64,000 nucleotides of DNA from Nitrosopolaris sp035691865 (GTDB lineage Archaea > Thermoproteota > Nitrososphaeria > Nitrososphaerales > Nitrososphaeraceae). Both the position numbers and the translations under genes were made by a program. The stretch covers positions 16,609-80,608 of the forward strand of contig DASSIM010000131.1 of assembly GCA_035691865.1 (NCBI GenBank). Direction: 5' to 3'. Shown in pieces: positions 18,906-28,232 of this stretch; the first letter of the stretch is position 1, and every line of letters begins with the position of its first letter. Under the pieces are notes generated by a model. It was not told where the DNA came from. It worked only from the letters and a program-made list of their open reading frames with translations, and made no database searches.

Positions 18906-19088
18906 ATGAAATATTGTAGAAGGTGTGAAGTTTATTTTTACCATAACGGAAATTTCTGTCCATGTTGCGGAATGGCATTAAAAGCATCACCAACCAATAG
19001 AAAGCAAAAAGAAAAACTCAGGACACAAAATAGACAATTAAGATTGCCATCACCAATATTAGCTAATGAAGTTAGCAGCCGCTTCTGA
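18906..19088 (+). CDS. Small double-CxxC zinc-ribbon protein
   Basis: 60 residues from the ATG at 18906: MKYCRRCEVYFYHNGNFCPC, then CGMALKASP and a lysine/glutamine-rich tail. CRRC and CPCC make a rubredoxin-like zinc ribbon. A longer open extension upstream lacks protein-like composition, so the internal ATG is preferred. The basic tail suggests binding to RNA, DNA or a polymerase complex. Confidence 0.7.
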   Translation: MKYCRRCEVYFYHNGNFCPCCGMALKASPTNRKQKEKLRTQNRQLRLPSPILANEVSSRF

Positions 19089-19406
19089 GGAGGTTTAGAA
19101 CAGAATGAACCGGTGCATATTAGGATTCCATGTCAGATTTATCATACTAAGAGGCCAAATGGTCCCCGGATTTAACTCATCGATTCCGATCTACCTCCAT
19201 CTTCTAAATTCTATTTGTTAATCAATTCAATATGTTTTTTCTTTGTTTCTTCGAAGGTAGTGTAGATACCAGCCTTGAACGTTCTTATTACACTCTATCT
19301 AAGAGAAATAAAGCTAGTTAAAAGGCAAGGAATTGTACTGTATACAATTGCAGAAAAGTCTGATATGACCTGACGAAACATGCTAGTTTGATAAAGGCAA
19401 CTCCAG
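19089..19406. other. Intergenic, no gene seen
   Basis: Contains the promoter region for the hybrid kinase gene. No coding stretch identified; no strong palindrome. Confidence 0.35.
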
Positions 19407-19409
19407 GTG

Positions 19410-22124
19410 ATGGATATGATTAATCATATTCGTTACTTATTAAGGTTATATATCCGCAGATATCACACTATATGGGTAACAATTTTACTCTTGACAGTGA
19501 TAGCATCAGATAAATCCAGTGTAAGTACCGAGGTATTACATGGTCGGCAAAACGTTATAAATACAATATTACAATTTGCCTCTAACGCAAAGAGTAGAAT
19601 CGATGCTTGCGTAGATTGTAGCCGACCATCTTTAGCTCTCGAAATTGAACAATTAAAAAAAGCGTTTCTTGATGCCAAAAATAGAGGAGTTAAATTAAGA
19701 TACGGTACTGAAGTTACTGAGAATAATATCGGCTATTGTAAACAGTTAATAGAAATGGTTGATGAGCTTCGTCACATAGAGGGAATTAAGGGAAATTTCT
19801 ACATAAGTGAAACAGAATACATTGCTCCTTCAAGCTTGCATGGTGAAGGCGAGTCAGCAACTCAAATCATCTATACCAATGTAAAGGAAATTGTAGAACA
19901 TCAGCAACAATATGTTTTTGATAGTTTTTGGAGTAGAGCAATTTCAGCTGAGCGGAGAATAAGGGAAATTGAGGAGGGGATAGTACAATTTGAAACTAAA
20001 GTATTAGAAAATAAAGAGCAAATTTTCAGCCATTTGAAATCTGTTATTGAGAAAGTCTCTGACAGATCAGTTTGCTCATCAATCGGTGGAATGCAATTAG
20101 TGCATAACAACTTCTTTGATGAATATAAAAAAATAATAGATAGTCATAGAAAAAGAGGAGAAGGCAAGGGTGTTAGATGGGTTATTTCAATAGACAAAGA
20201 TAGCATAGATTTAGTAAAATTATTTCTAAATGCAGGAGTGCAAATAAGACATGTCAAAAATTTACCACTTATGAATTTTGCTGTTGACACTAGACACTTT
20301 CATGCCACTATAGACAAGATGAAAGCAGGTAAAATAATGGAAAGTCTCTTGATTAGTAACGAACCTGCATACATCGGCCACTATCATTCTATCTTTGAAG
20401 ATCTTTGGAAAGATGGTACTGATGCTGTAGAGAGGGTAAAAGAGATAGAAGAAGGAGTTGACTTGGACGATATGGAAGTCATACGAAGCTCAGCAAGAGC
20501 ACAGGGCAAATTTTTGGATATCGTAAAGGCAGCTAAACAAGAAATATTATGGATTTTTCCAACCACCAACGCTTTTTTTCGGCAAGATAAGATTGGCGCT
20601 ATTTCACTAGTAATACAAGCAGCAAGAGAGAGAAATGTAATAGTTAGGATATTGATACCAGGAACCAGTTTAAATGTAGAAAAAATACAGCAATTAAAAC
20701 AGTATTGTTCTGATCACATTATTTTAGATGTTAGATACATTGAACAAATGTCAGAAACCAAAGCCACAATTCTGGTAGTTGATAGAAGAGATTCGTTAGT
20801 AATGGAATTAAGAGACGATTCAAAAACTACTTTCTCAGAAGCAATAGGCTTATCAACATTTTCAAATAGTAAAGCCGGAGTTTTATCCTATGTTGCAATA
20901 TTTGAGAATTTATGGAGGCAAGCTGAACTATATGAACAATTAAAGAAGGTACATGAACAATTAAAACTTCACGATAAAATGCAAAAAGAATTTATCAGTA
21001 TTGCGGCTCATGAATTAAGGAATCCTATTCAACCGATACGTGGTCTAGCTGAGATCGTCAAGTCTAAAATAAAGGATGCTAAGCAAGGTGAATTACTAGA
21101 TGTTATTGTCAGAAATGCAAAGCGGCTGCATCGACTTACAGAAGATATATTAAATGTTACAAAGATTGAAAGCCAATCTCTAGATCTGAAATACGAACAA
21201 TTCAATCTAGGCGATGTAATAACTAATGCGATAAATGATACAATGGTAACCAATGACTTCTTAACAAAGAGCAAAAGAAATGGAATAGAATTGCTATACC
21301 GTGAGCACCAAGATATCTCTATACGAGCTGACAAAGCAAGAATAACTCAAGTTATTTTTAACTTATTAAGTAATGCTGTTAAAGCCACAGAAGAGGGAAT
21401 TATATCTATTAGCTTAGAAAAGAAAGAAGATAATGATCAAGTTGTTATTAGTGTAAAGGATACTGGTGCAGGCATAGATCCTGAGATGCTACCAAGGTTA
21501 TTTACAAGATTTGCTACAAAATCTTTCGTAGGTACTGGATTAGGGTTGTATATCTCCAAAAGTATTGTAGAGGCTCATGGTGGCAAGATAGGAGCCGAAA
21601 ATAACTCTGATGGAAGAGGAGCAACATTTGCATTCAGTCTACCATTGATAATTCAACCGGATCATCGGCAGGAAACTATGGCTGATGTTACTACTACCGC
21701 CACTATGACCGACGGTATTGAAGAAAGAATTAAACTTCATAAAACAAAAATGAAGAAGATATTTTTAGTTGACGATGACATTGATCATACTATTACTTTC
21801 AAGGAGGGATTGGAGTTTGCAGGATTTGAAGTTGATGCATATAACAATTCAGTAACTGCATTATCAAATTTCAAGCCGGGTTACTATGATCTATTGTTAA
21901 TTGATATTAAAATGCCCAAGATTGATGGATTTGAACTATATGAAAGGATTATAAAAATAGATGATAAAGTTAAAGTATGGTTCATTACTGCATATGATGT
22001 ATATTATAAAACATTAACAGAAGTTTCTTCGAAATTAAAAGAAGAAACGATTTTAAGACGTTTTATTCAAAAACCTATTGAAATAACTAATTTAGTGAAA
22101 CAAGTAAAACGAGAGTTAGATTAG
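19410..22124 (+). CDS. Hybrid sensor histidine kinase with PLD/TrmB-like sensor modules and receiver domain
   Basis: About 904 residues. One possible membrane helix near the N-terminus is followed by repeated sensor modules resembling the phospholipase-D-like/TrmB-type sensing fold (for example FYISETEYIAPSS, then AYIGHYHSIFEDLWKDG, then VLSYVAIFENLWRQ), each ending in an aromatic-rich helix. A dimerisation domain with HELRNPIQPIRG (phosphate-accepting His near residue 534), an ATPase domain (NLLSNAVKATEEG, DTGAGID, GTGLGLYI) and a C-terminal receiver with LLLIDIKMPKIDG (Asp near 832) follow. No DNA-binding output is present. The next gene is a broken cyclase. GTG at 19407 adds one residue. 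Confidence 0.9.
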   Translation: MDMINHIRYLLRLYIRRYHTIWVTILLLTVIASDKSSVSTEVLHGRQNVINTILQFASNAKSRIDACVDCSRPSLALEIEQLKKAFLDAKNRGVKLRYGTEVTENNIGYCKQLIEMVDELRHIEGIKGNFYISETEYIAPSSLHGEGESATQIIYTNVKEIVEHQQQYVFDSFWSRAISAERRIREIEEGIVQFETKVLENKEQIFSHLKSVIEKVSDRSVCSSIGGMQLVHNNFFDEYKKIIDSHRKRGEGKGVRWVISIDKDSIDLVKLFLNAGVQIRHVKNLPLMNFAVDTRHFHATIDKMKAGKIMESLLISNEPAYIGHYHSIFEDLWKDGTDAVERVKEIEEGVDLDDMEVIRSSARAQGKFLDIVKAAKQEILWIFPTTNAFFRQDKIGAISLVIQAARERNVIVRILIPGTSLNVEKIQQLKQYCSDHIILDVRYIEQMSETKATILVVDRRDSLVMELRDDSKTTFSEAIGLSTFSNSKAGVLSYVAIFENLWRQAELYEQLKKVHEQLKLHDKMQKEFISIAAHELRNPIQPIRGLAEIVKSKIKDAKQGELLDVIVRNAKRLHRLTEDILNVTKIESQSLDLKYEQFNLGDVITNAINDTMVTNDFLTKSKRNGIELLYREHQDISIRADKARITQVIFNLLSNAVKATEEGIISISLEKKEDNDQVVISVKDTGAGIDPEMLPRLFTRFATKSFVGTGLGLYISKSIVEAHGGKIGAENNSDGRGATFAFSLPLIIQPDHRQETMADVTTTATMTDGIEERIKLHKTKMKKIFLVDDDIDHTITFKEGLEFAGFEVDAYNNSVTALSNFKPGYYDLLLIDIKMPKIDGFELYERIIKIDDKVKVWFITAYDVYYKTLTEVSSKLKEETILRRFIQKPIEITNLVKQVKRELD

Positions 22125-22133
22125 TGATAATCT

Positions 22134-22412
22134 GTGACGACAACTAATGAATCTTCAGCAACCACAAACATCTCTGACGCTTCTCAACTCATTAACTCTG
22201 CAGAATTTAAGAAAGAAGAGAACGAGATATGTTTTATTAGAGCACAAAATTGTTGTGTGGTCAATTCCACGATTATTACTTCTACTATAGACGATCCAGA
22301 AAAAGTTAGGAAATATTATGGGATTTTCCTTAACACAATGGCGGCAATAGCCAGAGAGTCAGGAGCAAAAATAATAAATAATGTTGGTGACCCAGATAGT
22401 TTGCTCACCTAG
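22134..22412 (+). pseudogene. Truncated class III nucleotidyl-cyclase-like gene
   Basis: Open frame of 92 residues from GTG 22134, ten bases after the kinase stop. It contains INSTIITSTIDDPEKVRKYY-like text in the form VVNSTIITSTIDDPEKVRK, then FLNTMAAIARESGAKIINN and VGDPDSLLT. Thaumarchaeal adenylate/guanylate-cyclase-like proteins carry a D-I-V-N-S-T metal site followed by the same helix and VGDSL. Here the metal-binding Asp is missing and the frame stops about where the catalytic core should continue, so the gene is broken. The position suggests a former kinase-cyclase pair. Confidence 0.6.
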
Positions 22413-22579
22413 TCTGGCTTTTCAAATTCCCCAAACTAACGATAATACCTCAGTGATACTAGCACATTTACCTTTCTGTAATTAGTCTCTATTTATTTGC
22501 AGTCAGTTAAGTCCAAATTGAATATTATAATTTCATTCATTTTGTTCATATAGTCCATTTTATTCATATAGTTAATGAT

Positions 22580-22604
22580 GTTAGCCTAGGATAACTTTTA
22601 TATG
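22580..22604 (+). promoter_or_regulatory. DtxR/MntR-like operator abutting a TATA box
   Basis: gttagcctaggataac at 22580-22595 is a near-perfect palindrome around cctagg, similar to the DtxR/MntR consensus core (TTAGGTTAGCCTAACCTAA). It abuts a TATA-like ttttatat at 22597-22604, which lies about 27-34 bases before the NRAMP start codon, the distance expected for a leaderless archaeal transcript. A metal-bound repressor sitting here would block promoter assembly. Confidence 0.55.
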
Positions 22605-22630
22605 ATTGCATAGATTTATTATATATATCA

Positions 22631-23890
22631 ATGATTCTCTCTCAGAAGTTTTTTTTAGCCAAGAAACAATCTCTTCTTAGGCTACTTCTTTACACAGGGC
22701 CCGCTCTCATTGTAAGCATGGCCTATATGGATCCTGGAAATTATGGTACTGACATTGCAGGGGGAGCATCTCTTAATTACAGTCTTCTTTGGGTAGTCTG
22801 GCTTTCAAGCGCGATGGCTATGATGCTTCAATATTTGTCAGGCAAGCTTGGAATAGCAACGGGGAAATCGTTACCAGAAATAATGCGTGAAAAACTAAAA
22901 AAAAAAATATTCATCATACCATATTGGTTAGCTGCAGAAGCAGCAGCTGCTGCTACCGACTTGGCGGAGTTCCTTGGGACTGTTATCGCCCTTAACCTTT
23001 TATTTGGAATTCCATTGATCTATGCAGCCATCTTTGGAGCTTTGGATGTAATCTTAATACTTGCTCTTACAACACGCAAATTCCGTATTCTTGAACGGAT
23101 GTTTATCCTGTTCGTATCAATAATAGCTTTCGGTTTTTTATATGAAGTGTTTATCACAAAGCCAGATCCTTCAGCAATATTATATCATTCGATTGTTCCC
23201 ATAATTGCAAATTCTAATGCATTACTTATATCCGTTGGAATTATTGGAGCTACAGTAATGCCACATGCTCTTTTTGTGCATTCTTGGCTAACAAAGAACA
23301 AAATTAAGGACAAATCGATTCAAGAAAAGAGAACAATACGAAAGCTACACCTTACAGAAACTGTTGGTATACTCACAATTGCAGGCATGGTAAACGCGAC
23401 AATAATGATAATCGCTGCCGCTGCGTTTCATGCGCATTTTTCCAATATAGCCTCAATATCTGATGCTTACAAAACTCTGATTCCGATGTTTGGAATTGGT
23501 GCGGGGACAGTCTTCATCGTTACTTTGCTTGCATCTGGCATTTCCTCTTCAGTCGTGGGTACTTTGGCAGGTCAAACCATAATGGAAGGTCTGTTGGGTA
23601 TGAAAGTTAATGTCTGGTTAAGACGTATTGTAACTCGGTTTATCAATGTAATTCCTACTACGATGGCTCTATTACTCGGCTTTGATCCACTCAGTATACT
23701 AGTCTACAGTCAGGTGATTCTTAGTTTAATGATACCCTTGCCAATGATTCCCCTGGTATTTTTAACAAGAAACAAAGCAGTGATGGGCGAATTTGTAAAC
23801 AGAAACATCACAACAGTAATTTCAATTGTTTTCGTTGGTATAATTATGGCATTTAATTCTTTTCTAATAGCAACTACAATCAAACCATAG
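22631..23890 (+). CDS. mntH: NRAMP-family divalent metal transporter (Mn2+/Fe2+)
   Basis: 419 residues with about eleven membrane helices. TM1 carries the metal-binding DPGN motif (Asp34-Asn37, in SMAYMDPGNYGTDIAGG). TM6 carries MPHALFVHS, equivalent to the usual MPHN-type motif but with Ala after the His. These two motifs coordinate Mn2+ or Fe2+ for H+-coupled uptake. It is preceded by a DtxR-like palindrome next to a TATA box. Substrate cannot be fixed from sequence, Mn2+ being most likely. Confidence 0.95.
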   Translation: MILSQKFFLAKKQSLLRLLLYTGPALIVSMAYMDPGNYGTDIAGGASLNYSLLWVVWLSSAMAMMLQYLSGKLGIATGKSLPEIMREKLKKKIFIIPYWLAAEAAAAATDLAEFLGTVIALNLLFGIPLIYAAIFGALDVILILALTTRKFRILERMFILFVSIIAFGFLYEVFITKPDPSAILYHSIVPIIANSNALLISVGIIGATVMPHALFVHSWLTKNKIKDKSIQEKRTIRKLHLTETVGILTIAGMVNATIMIIAAAAFHAHFSNIASISDAYKTLIPMFGIGAGTVFIVTLLASGISSSVVGTLAGQTIMEGLLGMKVNVWLRRIVTRFINVIPTTMALLLGFDPLSILVYSQVILSLMIPLPMIPLVFLTRNKAVMGEFVNRNITTVISIVFVGIIMAFNSFLIATTIKP

Positions 23891-24015
23891 AGGTGTTATT
23901 CGTCGTACACGTTCTTGTTTTCCGATTTAATAATGGATCAAAAAATATGTATCAAGTAGCAAATTGTTTGCAATTTTATTGTTGTGGACGATAGGAATTC
24001 AATTTTCCCCGCAAT

Positions 24016-24180
24016 TTATGCTAATGCCAAGTGAAATTTGAAGAGAATTTCAGTTAACTTCTCAAGAATGTTCAAACCAACCTCGTTGGCAGCGATAAGA
24101 TTGTCCATTCGAAGTTCTTGTGGAATCTCTAGCATCTTAACTGCGTATCCCAAGGCTCCAAAATATAAAAAACCATTAAG
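24016..24180 (-). pseudogene. Helical protein fragment, unknown family
   Basis: The minus-strand frame ending in TAA at 24016-24018 encodes about 50 residues such as VKMLEIPQELRMDNL and then GLNILEKLTEILFKFHLAL. An in-frame stop and lack of a standard start at its upstream end indicate truncation. Composition is strongly protein-like. Could also be a tiny intact protein starting at the internal ATG. Confidence 0.3.
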
Positions 24181-24582
24181 TATGGATTATATGGTTAATT
24201 AGCAATAGTCACAAAACAAGAAAGACATAAAATCAAATATCATAAATTACTTATTATTCGGCTATTGTCAGGGCGTCGAGTAAGATTCAGAGGACTTTGA
24301 TTTGCAACTTCTCTGGCATTTGACCTTGATCGCTTACTTATGTCGATGCAGGCTATTAGATTATCTAATCTGATAATAAGCGCGTACATTACTAGAGATG
24401 ATAGATAGGAATAACAATGTCATATTTGTAATATCGGACTGCACCCCATGACACTGCAGACATCTTCAACATTGCCTTCTGCAAGCCCCGTTAATAGGAA
24501 AGGACCTTCAGTCCACACTTTACGACACACCAGGAACCGGATCTAGCGTTCTTTGTCATTCATCTATTATCATCAAGTATAT

Positions 24583-24596
24583 CTACCTGCAGGTAG
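24583..24596. promoter_or_regulatory. Perfect 14-bp palindrome
   Basis: ctacctgcaggtag reads the same on both strands. It lies about 85 bases upstream of the TATA-like sequence of the next gene, a distance more suited to an activator or an unrelated binding site than to a repressor. No regulator gene is adjacent. Confidence 0.3.
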
Positions 24597-24724
24597 TTCT
24601 TGTAGAAGTCCGTACCATTCCCTCATAAAATAATATGTCTTTAAGTGGACTTTGAGGGTCAAATCACTCGTTAACAATGTATAAGTATAAAAAATGAACT
24701 TGGACATAATTATACTAGCTGGAT

Positions 24725-25162
24725 TTGGGCTGGGACGATGAAGACGATGTAAAGAAAGATCGACTCTTTAGAGATTATGATACCGTATTAAAAGAAAGTG
24801 CAATATTAACTACCTTCGGTGGTGTTTTGTTTGGTTTTCTCTTAAATATATCTATTAGAGGTGGAAATCAACTGATATACGTTGAAAAAATTATCCTTGT
24901 TTTAGCATTATTTTCCATAACCATCGCAGTTTCGCTTTTTGTTATGCCGGTGATTTATCATCATTTACAATTTCCTTATACTGATGTGGACAAGTTCAAA
25001 AGAAGAGCTCATAGATTTGTAATATTTGGACTAATCCCTACTGCCCTAACATTATACCTTGGGATGGTGCTTGCCTTCTCGCCATTGATAGCTGAATTGG
25101 CATATTTTGTTGCCGGATTACCATTTGCTTTTGTTTATGTTCTTTATAGAATGAGAAAATAA
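24725..25162 (+). CDS. DUF6328-like membrane protein
   Basis: 145 residues, four hydrophobic helices. An acidic cytoplasmic start (GWDDEDDVKKD) precedes FGGVLFGFLLNISIRGGN, and a VMPVIYHHLQFPYTD loop with KRRAHRF follows, matching the layout of DUF6328 proteins. TTG start; the alternative in-frame upstream codons are stops. A TATA-like tataaaaa lies about 40 bases upstream. Function unknown. Confidence 0.7.
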   Translation: MGWDDEDDVKKDRLFRDYDTVLKESAILTTFGGVLFGFLLNISIRGGNQLIYVEKIILVLALFSITIAVSLFVMPVIYHHLQFPYTDVDKFKRRAHRFVIFGLIPTALTLYLGMVLAFSPLIAELAYFVAGLPFAFVYVLYRMRK

Positions 25163-25404
25163 TAGTATTCATGGAACTAATAATAAGAGCAAAATGCAAA
25201 ATACAGATACAGTCATATCCACAAGAATTGCAGAAACAAACCGAACAATGGGTGCAAAAATAAACATCGGCAATAGCATGGGATCAGGTAAAAATCCTCT
25301 TACCTGCAATTACTATTGGCTCTTTATTTTGAAAGATGGCTTGAGGAAAAAGCACGTCGACGCAAACAACAGAAACAAAGAAACTATCATCTTCATTATT
25401 AATG

Positions 25405-25799
25405 ATTGAGAATAAACTTACTCTTGAAACATTTGAAGATCTGCAGCATCCCAAGACTGGGAAGAGTTTAAGATCGGAGCAGGTCCTCCTCCAATAAAAA
25501 AGAAGCATGGTTGGCTATTAATTTATCATGGTGTCGATAAAGATTTGGTCTATAGAGCTGGAGCTACATTTTTGGATATCCACAATCCACTTAAAGTAAT
25601 AGTTAGGACAAAGACCTTGTCTTACAACCTGAAAGAGATTATGAGAGAATTGGCGATGTCAGCAATGTGATTTTTCCAACAGGCACTTGCGGCATCGACG
25701 GGAAATTACATGTTTATTATGGAGGTTCGGATAAAGTGTGTTGTCTTGCAGTAGCGGAATTAGATGATTTATTACAATCTATATTGAATGAAGGCTAAT
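25405..25799 (+). pseudogene. Glycoside phosphorylase (GH130-type) pseudogene
   Basis: Three frames are needed. ENKLTLETFEDLQHPKTG, then KIGAGPPPIKKKHGWLLIYH with GVDKDLVYRAGATFLDIHN, then ERIGDVSNVIFPTGT and KLHVYYGGSDKVCCLAVAEL. IGAGPPP, GWLLIYHG, YRAGA and YYGGSD are the hallmark motifs of GH130 beta-mannoside/glucoside phosphorylases. At least two frameshifts and loss of the N-terminal third show it is dead. Suggests past ability to process mannose-type glycans. Confidence 0.75.
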
Positions 25800-26010
25800 A
25801 GATCAAATTCGTGGTCCACGTCCTGTAGGAATCTTGTGTTGATGTGATAGCAGATTTGCCTGATTTCTCATATAAATGGTATCTACCGCGATTTTTGAAT
25901 TATAAGTATGTTCAATGTCTTCTTTGCTTTTCGGAATCAGTCTTCTCCGAGAATAGGCTACGCATGATGATAGTAAAACAGGCTTAAATAATAGCAAAGC
26001 GGTCTTAAAA

Positions 26011-26967
26011 ATGTCGGTCATGCTCAAATCTCTTAAAATATACTCCGTTTTTGTATTAGTCGTGACTTCCAATGCAGCAATTTTAGCATTAACGCTGTTA
26101 ACAACAGCTACTCCCACGATGAACGCTTACGGACAAACAGGAAGTGCTGTCCAAAATACAAAAGCAACATATGCAGTAGAAATAGTTCCGGGAGCAGGTC
26201 AAAAGAGCGGTCTTCTGCATTATTATCCTCCTGCAATTGCAGTTCCTGTTGGAACTACTATAGCCTGGTTTAACAATGATCCAGAACAGCCTCATACGGT
26301 AACCAGCGGTTTACGGGGAGCTTCAGATTCTGGTGGTCTCTTTAATTCAGGTGTTATGCCCGCATTAAACGGTCTGCCTTTTCAATATACATTTAACAGG
26401 GCAGGCGATTTCACATACCATTGTGAGATACATCCATGGAGAGTTGCAATTGTATCTGTAAGTAATGCAACAGAAAAAGGAAATAATTTTCAATTCTCTT
26501 CAGGTGTAGGCCCAACATGGAACCTTACAAAAGATTTTAGAACATTACTGGAATTCACACCAGTAACCGTACTGAGCGCTCAATCACCAGTACTTACATA
26601 TAATATAACTACGTTCAAGAGTAATCCTGCTAATAATTTATTTTCAAAAATAATCATACCTTTAGACGGATCGACGCCTCTCACATATAATATTACTATG
26701 TTCAAGGATAGCCTTACCAAGGAAGTATTTTCCAAAACATTCACCGTACCAGGAGACAAGCTTCCATTAGAGTTGATAGCAGGAGGATATGCTAACCAGA
26801 CAAGAGCATATGGTCCAGACTTTAGTAGTAGTGGTGCATATCATCTTGAAGCACCATTCCTTAAAGGTAATGCGAACTATACTCTAAAAGTGGAAATTGC
26901 TGCAATAAACGGCAAACAACCGGAGAATAAAATAACAGATGATTTCAGTTTACGAACAATAACGTAA
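26011..26967 (+). CDS. Secreted cupredoxin-domain protein, axial ligand replaced
   Basis: 318 residues. Signal peptide, then a plastocyanin-type domain: His95 in EQPHTVTSG, Cys138 and His141 in YHCEIHPWRVAIVSV. The residue after HPW is Arg144, where the related protein at 28233 and most relatives have Met. A second Thr/Asn-rich beta-domain of about 150 residues follows. Blue-copper proteins carry electrons outside the membrane in ammonia oxidisers; the ligand change would shift potential or abolish type 1 copper. A run of seven T follows the stop. Confidence 0.85.
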   Translation: MSVMLKSLKIYSVFVLVVTSNAAILALTLLTTATPTMNAYGQTGSAVQNTKATYAVEIVPGAGQKSGLLHYYPPAIAVPVGTTIAWFNNDPEQPHTVTSGLRGASDSGGLFNSGVMPALNGLPFQYTFNRAGDFTYHCEIHPWRVAIVSVSNATEKGNNFQFSSGVGPTWNLTKDFRTLLEFTPVTVLSAQSPVLTYNITTFKSNPANNLFSKIIIPLDGSTPLTYNITMFKDSLTKEVFSKTFTVPGDKLPLELIAGGYANQTRAYGPDFSSSGAYHLEAPFLKGNANYTLKVEIAAINGKQPENKITDDFSLRTIT

Positions 26968-26970
26968 CTT

Positions 26971-26980
26971 TCGTTTTTTT
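26971..26980 (+). terminator. Poly-T stretch after cupredoxin gene
   Basis: tcgttttttt begins four bases after the stop codon. Uninterrupted T runs are the usual signal for archaeal polymerase release. Confidence 0.45.
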
Positions 26981-27536
26981 ACTAAAAAAGATGATTGATC
27001 AATGGTCAAATGTCTATCTCATAACCCAAGTTTTTTGTCATAATTTTCTTGAGAATGGATGTTCTTAGATAATGATATAAAATCGAGACCATCAAACGAG
27101 TTCAGAAAAGGGGGCAATAGCAACTCCTAATACATTTCCGAATAGCTGCAGCATGATACTCTTTCTTTTCTTGGTCACGGTTGTCATTTGAGATCATGAA
27201 TGCACGGCTAAAGAAAAAGAGATTAGTTTAGTCTGTGATTGTAATGGCATTACTATCCAGTTGCAAGGAACACAAATTACGTCTTCGAACGAACAGTTCT
27301 GGGTGTGCTTATTTTCCGCTAGGACAATCAGTAAGTTGCTCTCTGGATATGAATCAGGATAAACGCACCTATGCTCTCATTCTCGATTAGGAGAATATTC
27401 ATATTCAGATTCCCGATTCAAACATCGGTTAAAAATAAGCGCAGTCATTTCATAATTTGTTATAAATTGTGCATTTTGACTAGCGCGAGATATTGAGGAT
27501 ATATCTCCACTCTACATGCTCAATCTTCTGCTAGTA
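26981..27536. other. Intergenic region
   Basis: On the minus strand 27092-27187 a 31-codon frame begins MTTVTKKRKSIMLQLFGNV and may be a tiny gene or a signal-peptide remnant. Otherwise nothing recognisable over about 550 bases. Confidence 0.3.
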
Positions 27537-27803
27537 TTAAGGGTAATTTCCAATTGCTTCTATCACTCTCCTCGCCACGTAGTTAACGTATCGGAAGCTG
27601 TAGCCTAACATGTTAAAGACGGCTATATCGTACTGGGGTGCAAATCCTTCTCCCATGCACTCATTTTTAACTAAATAATTCATATTGGCTGTGTAGGCTG
27701 GATCAAGAGAGGTCAACCCGTTTAAAATTGGAGGCGGTAGATCGGACACCCCATTGAGCAAAACATATGCAATTTTTATATCAGAGCCAACTATAGGTTT
27801 CAA
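27537..27803 (-). CDS. Hypothetical protein, possibly truncated
   Basis: 88 residues without membrane segments. Composition is protein-like throughout (VLLNGVSDLPPPILNGL, then PQYDIAVFNMLGYSFRYVN). The sequence ends in a helix (VARRVIEAIGNYP). The short length and a promoter-poor upstream region leave open that it is the tail of a larger lost gene. Family not recognised. Confidence 0.45.
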   Translation of the reverse strand: MKPIVGSDIKIAYVLLNGVSDLPPPILNGLTSLDPAYTANMNYLVKNECMGEGFAPQYDIAVFNMLGYSFRYVNYVARRVIEAIGNYP

Positions 27804-27849
27804 TAGGGATCACTACATCCGAGTTGGAGTTTGAGATTGTGACGATAAT

Positions 27850-28059
27850 TTGGTGGTGGCCAAAAAAGAACCTAGGCGAGCTATTATATCTTGTTATTCG
27901 ATACAAGAAAGGGAGCATCATTATTTTAACTTTAGATTCGCACAAAAAATCGTTCATGTCTGGAACTCACTCGATTTAAGTTACACTGGCAGAAGAACAC
28001 GAAAGAAAATCCAAGAACAGGAAATCCTTGAATTGACCCCAAGAAGAGAAGAATTATAG
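27850..28059 (+). CDS. Doubtful small basic ORF
   Basis: 69 residues from TTG 27850, basic and aromatic-rich (HYFNFRFAQKIVHVWNSL, then GRRTRKKIQEQEIL). No domain or membrane segment. Could be a small gene or chance. Kept because no overlapping better gene exists on either strand. Confidence 0.25.
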   Translation: MVVAKKEPRRAIISCYSIQEREHHYFNFRFAQKIVHVWNSLDLSYTGRRTRKKIQEQEILELTPRREEL

Positions 28060-28232
28060 CGACTTCAACTGGAGAATATTATGCTGGGTTTATTAGTTTG
28101 TTAGGAAGTATTAATTACTTGCTGCTGTTATACTTTTCAAGAGTACGTAATGTGGGACGTAAGTTAGTCATGGGTACTTTTGAAAAAAGATTTAGAAATG
28201 GTTATATCATTCTTACAGATTGATATTCCTAA

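Larger units (their letters stand above)
23891..24724. other. Long intergenic with decayed coding fragment and palindrome
   Basis: About 830 bases. On the minus strand 24016-24180 an open frame without a clear start reads GALGYAVKMLEIPQELRMD and then ANEVGLNILEKLTEILFKF, a helical remnant of a lost gene. A perfect 14-bp palindrome, ctacctgcaggtag, sits at 24583-24596. TATA-like tataaaaa near 24685 fits the next gene. Confidence 0.4.
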
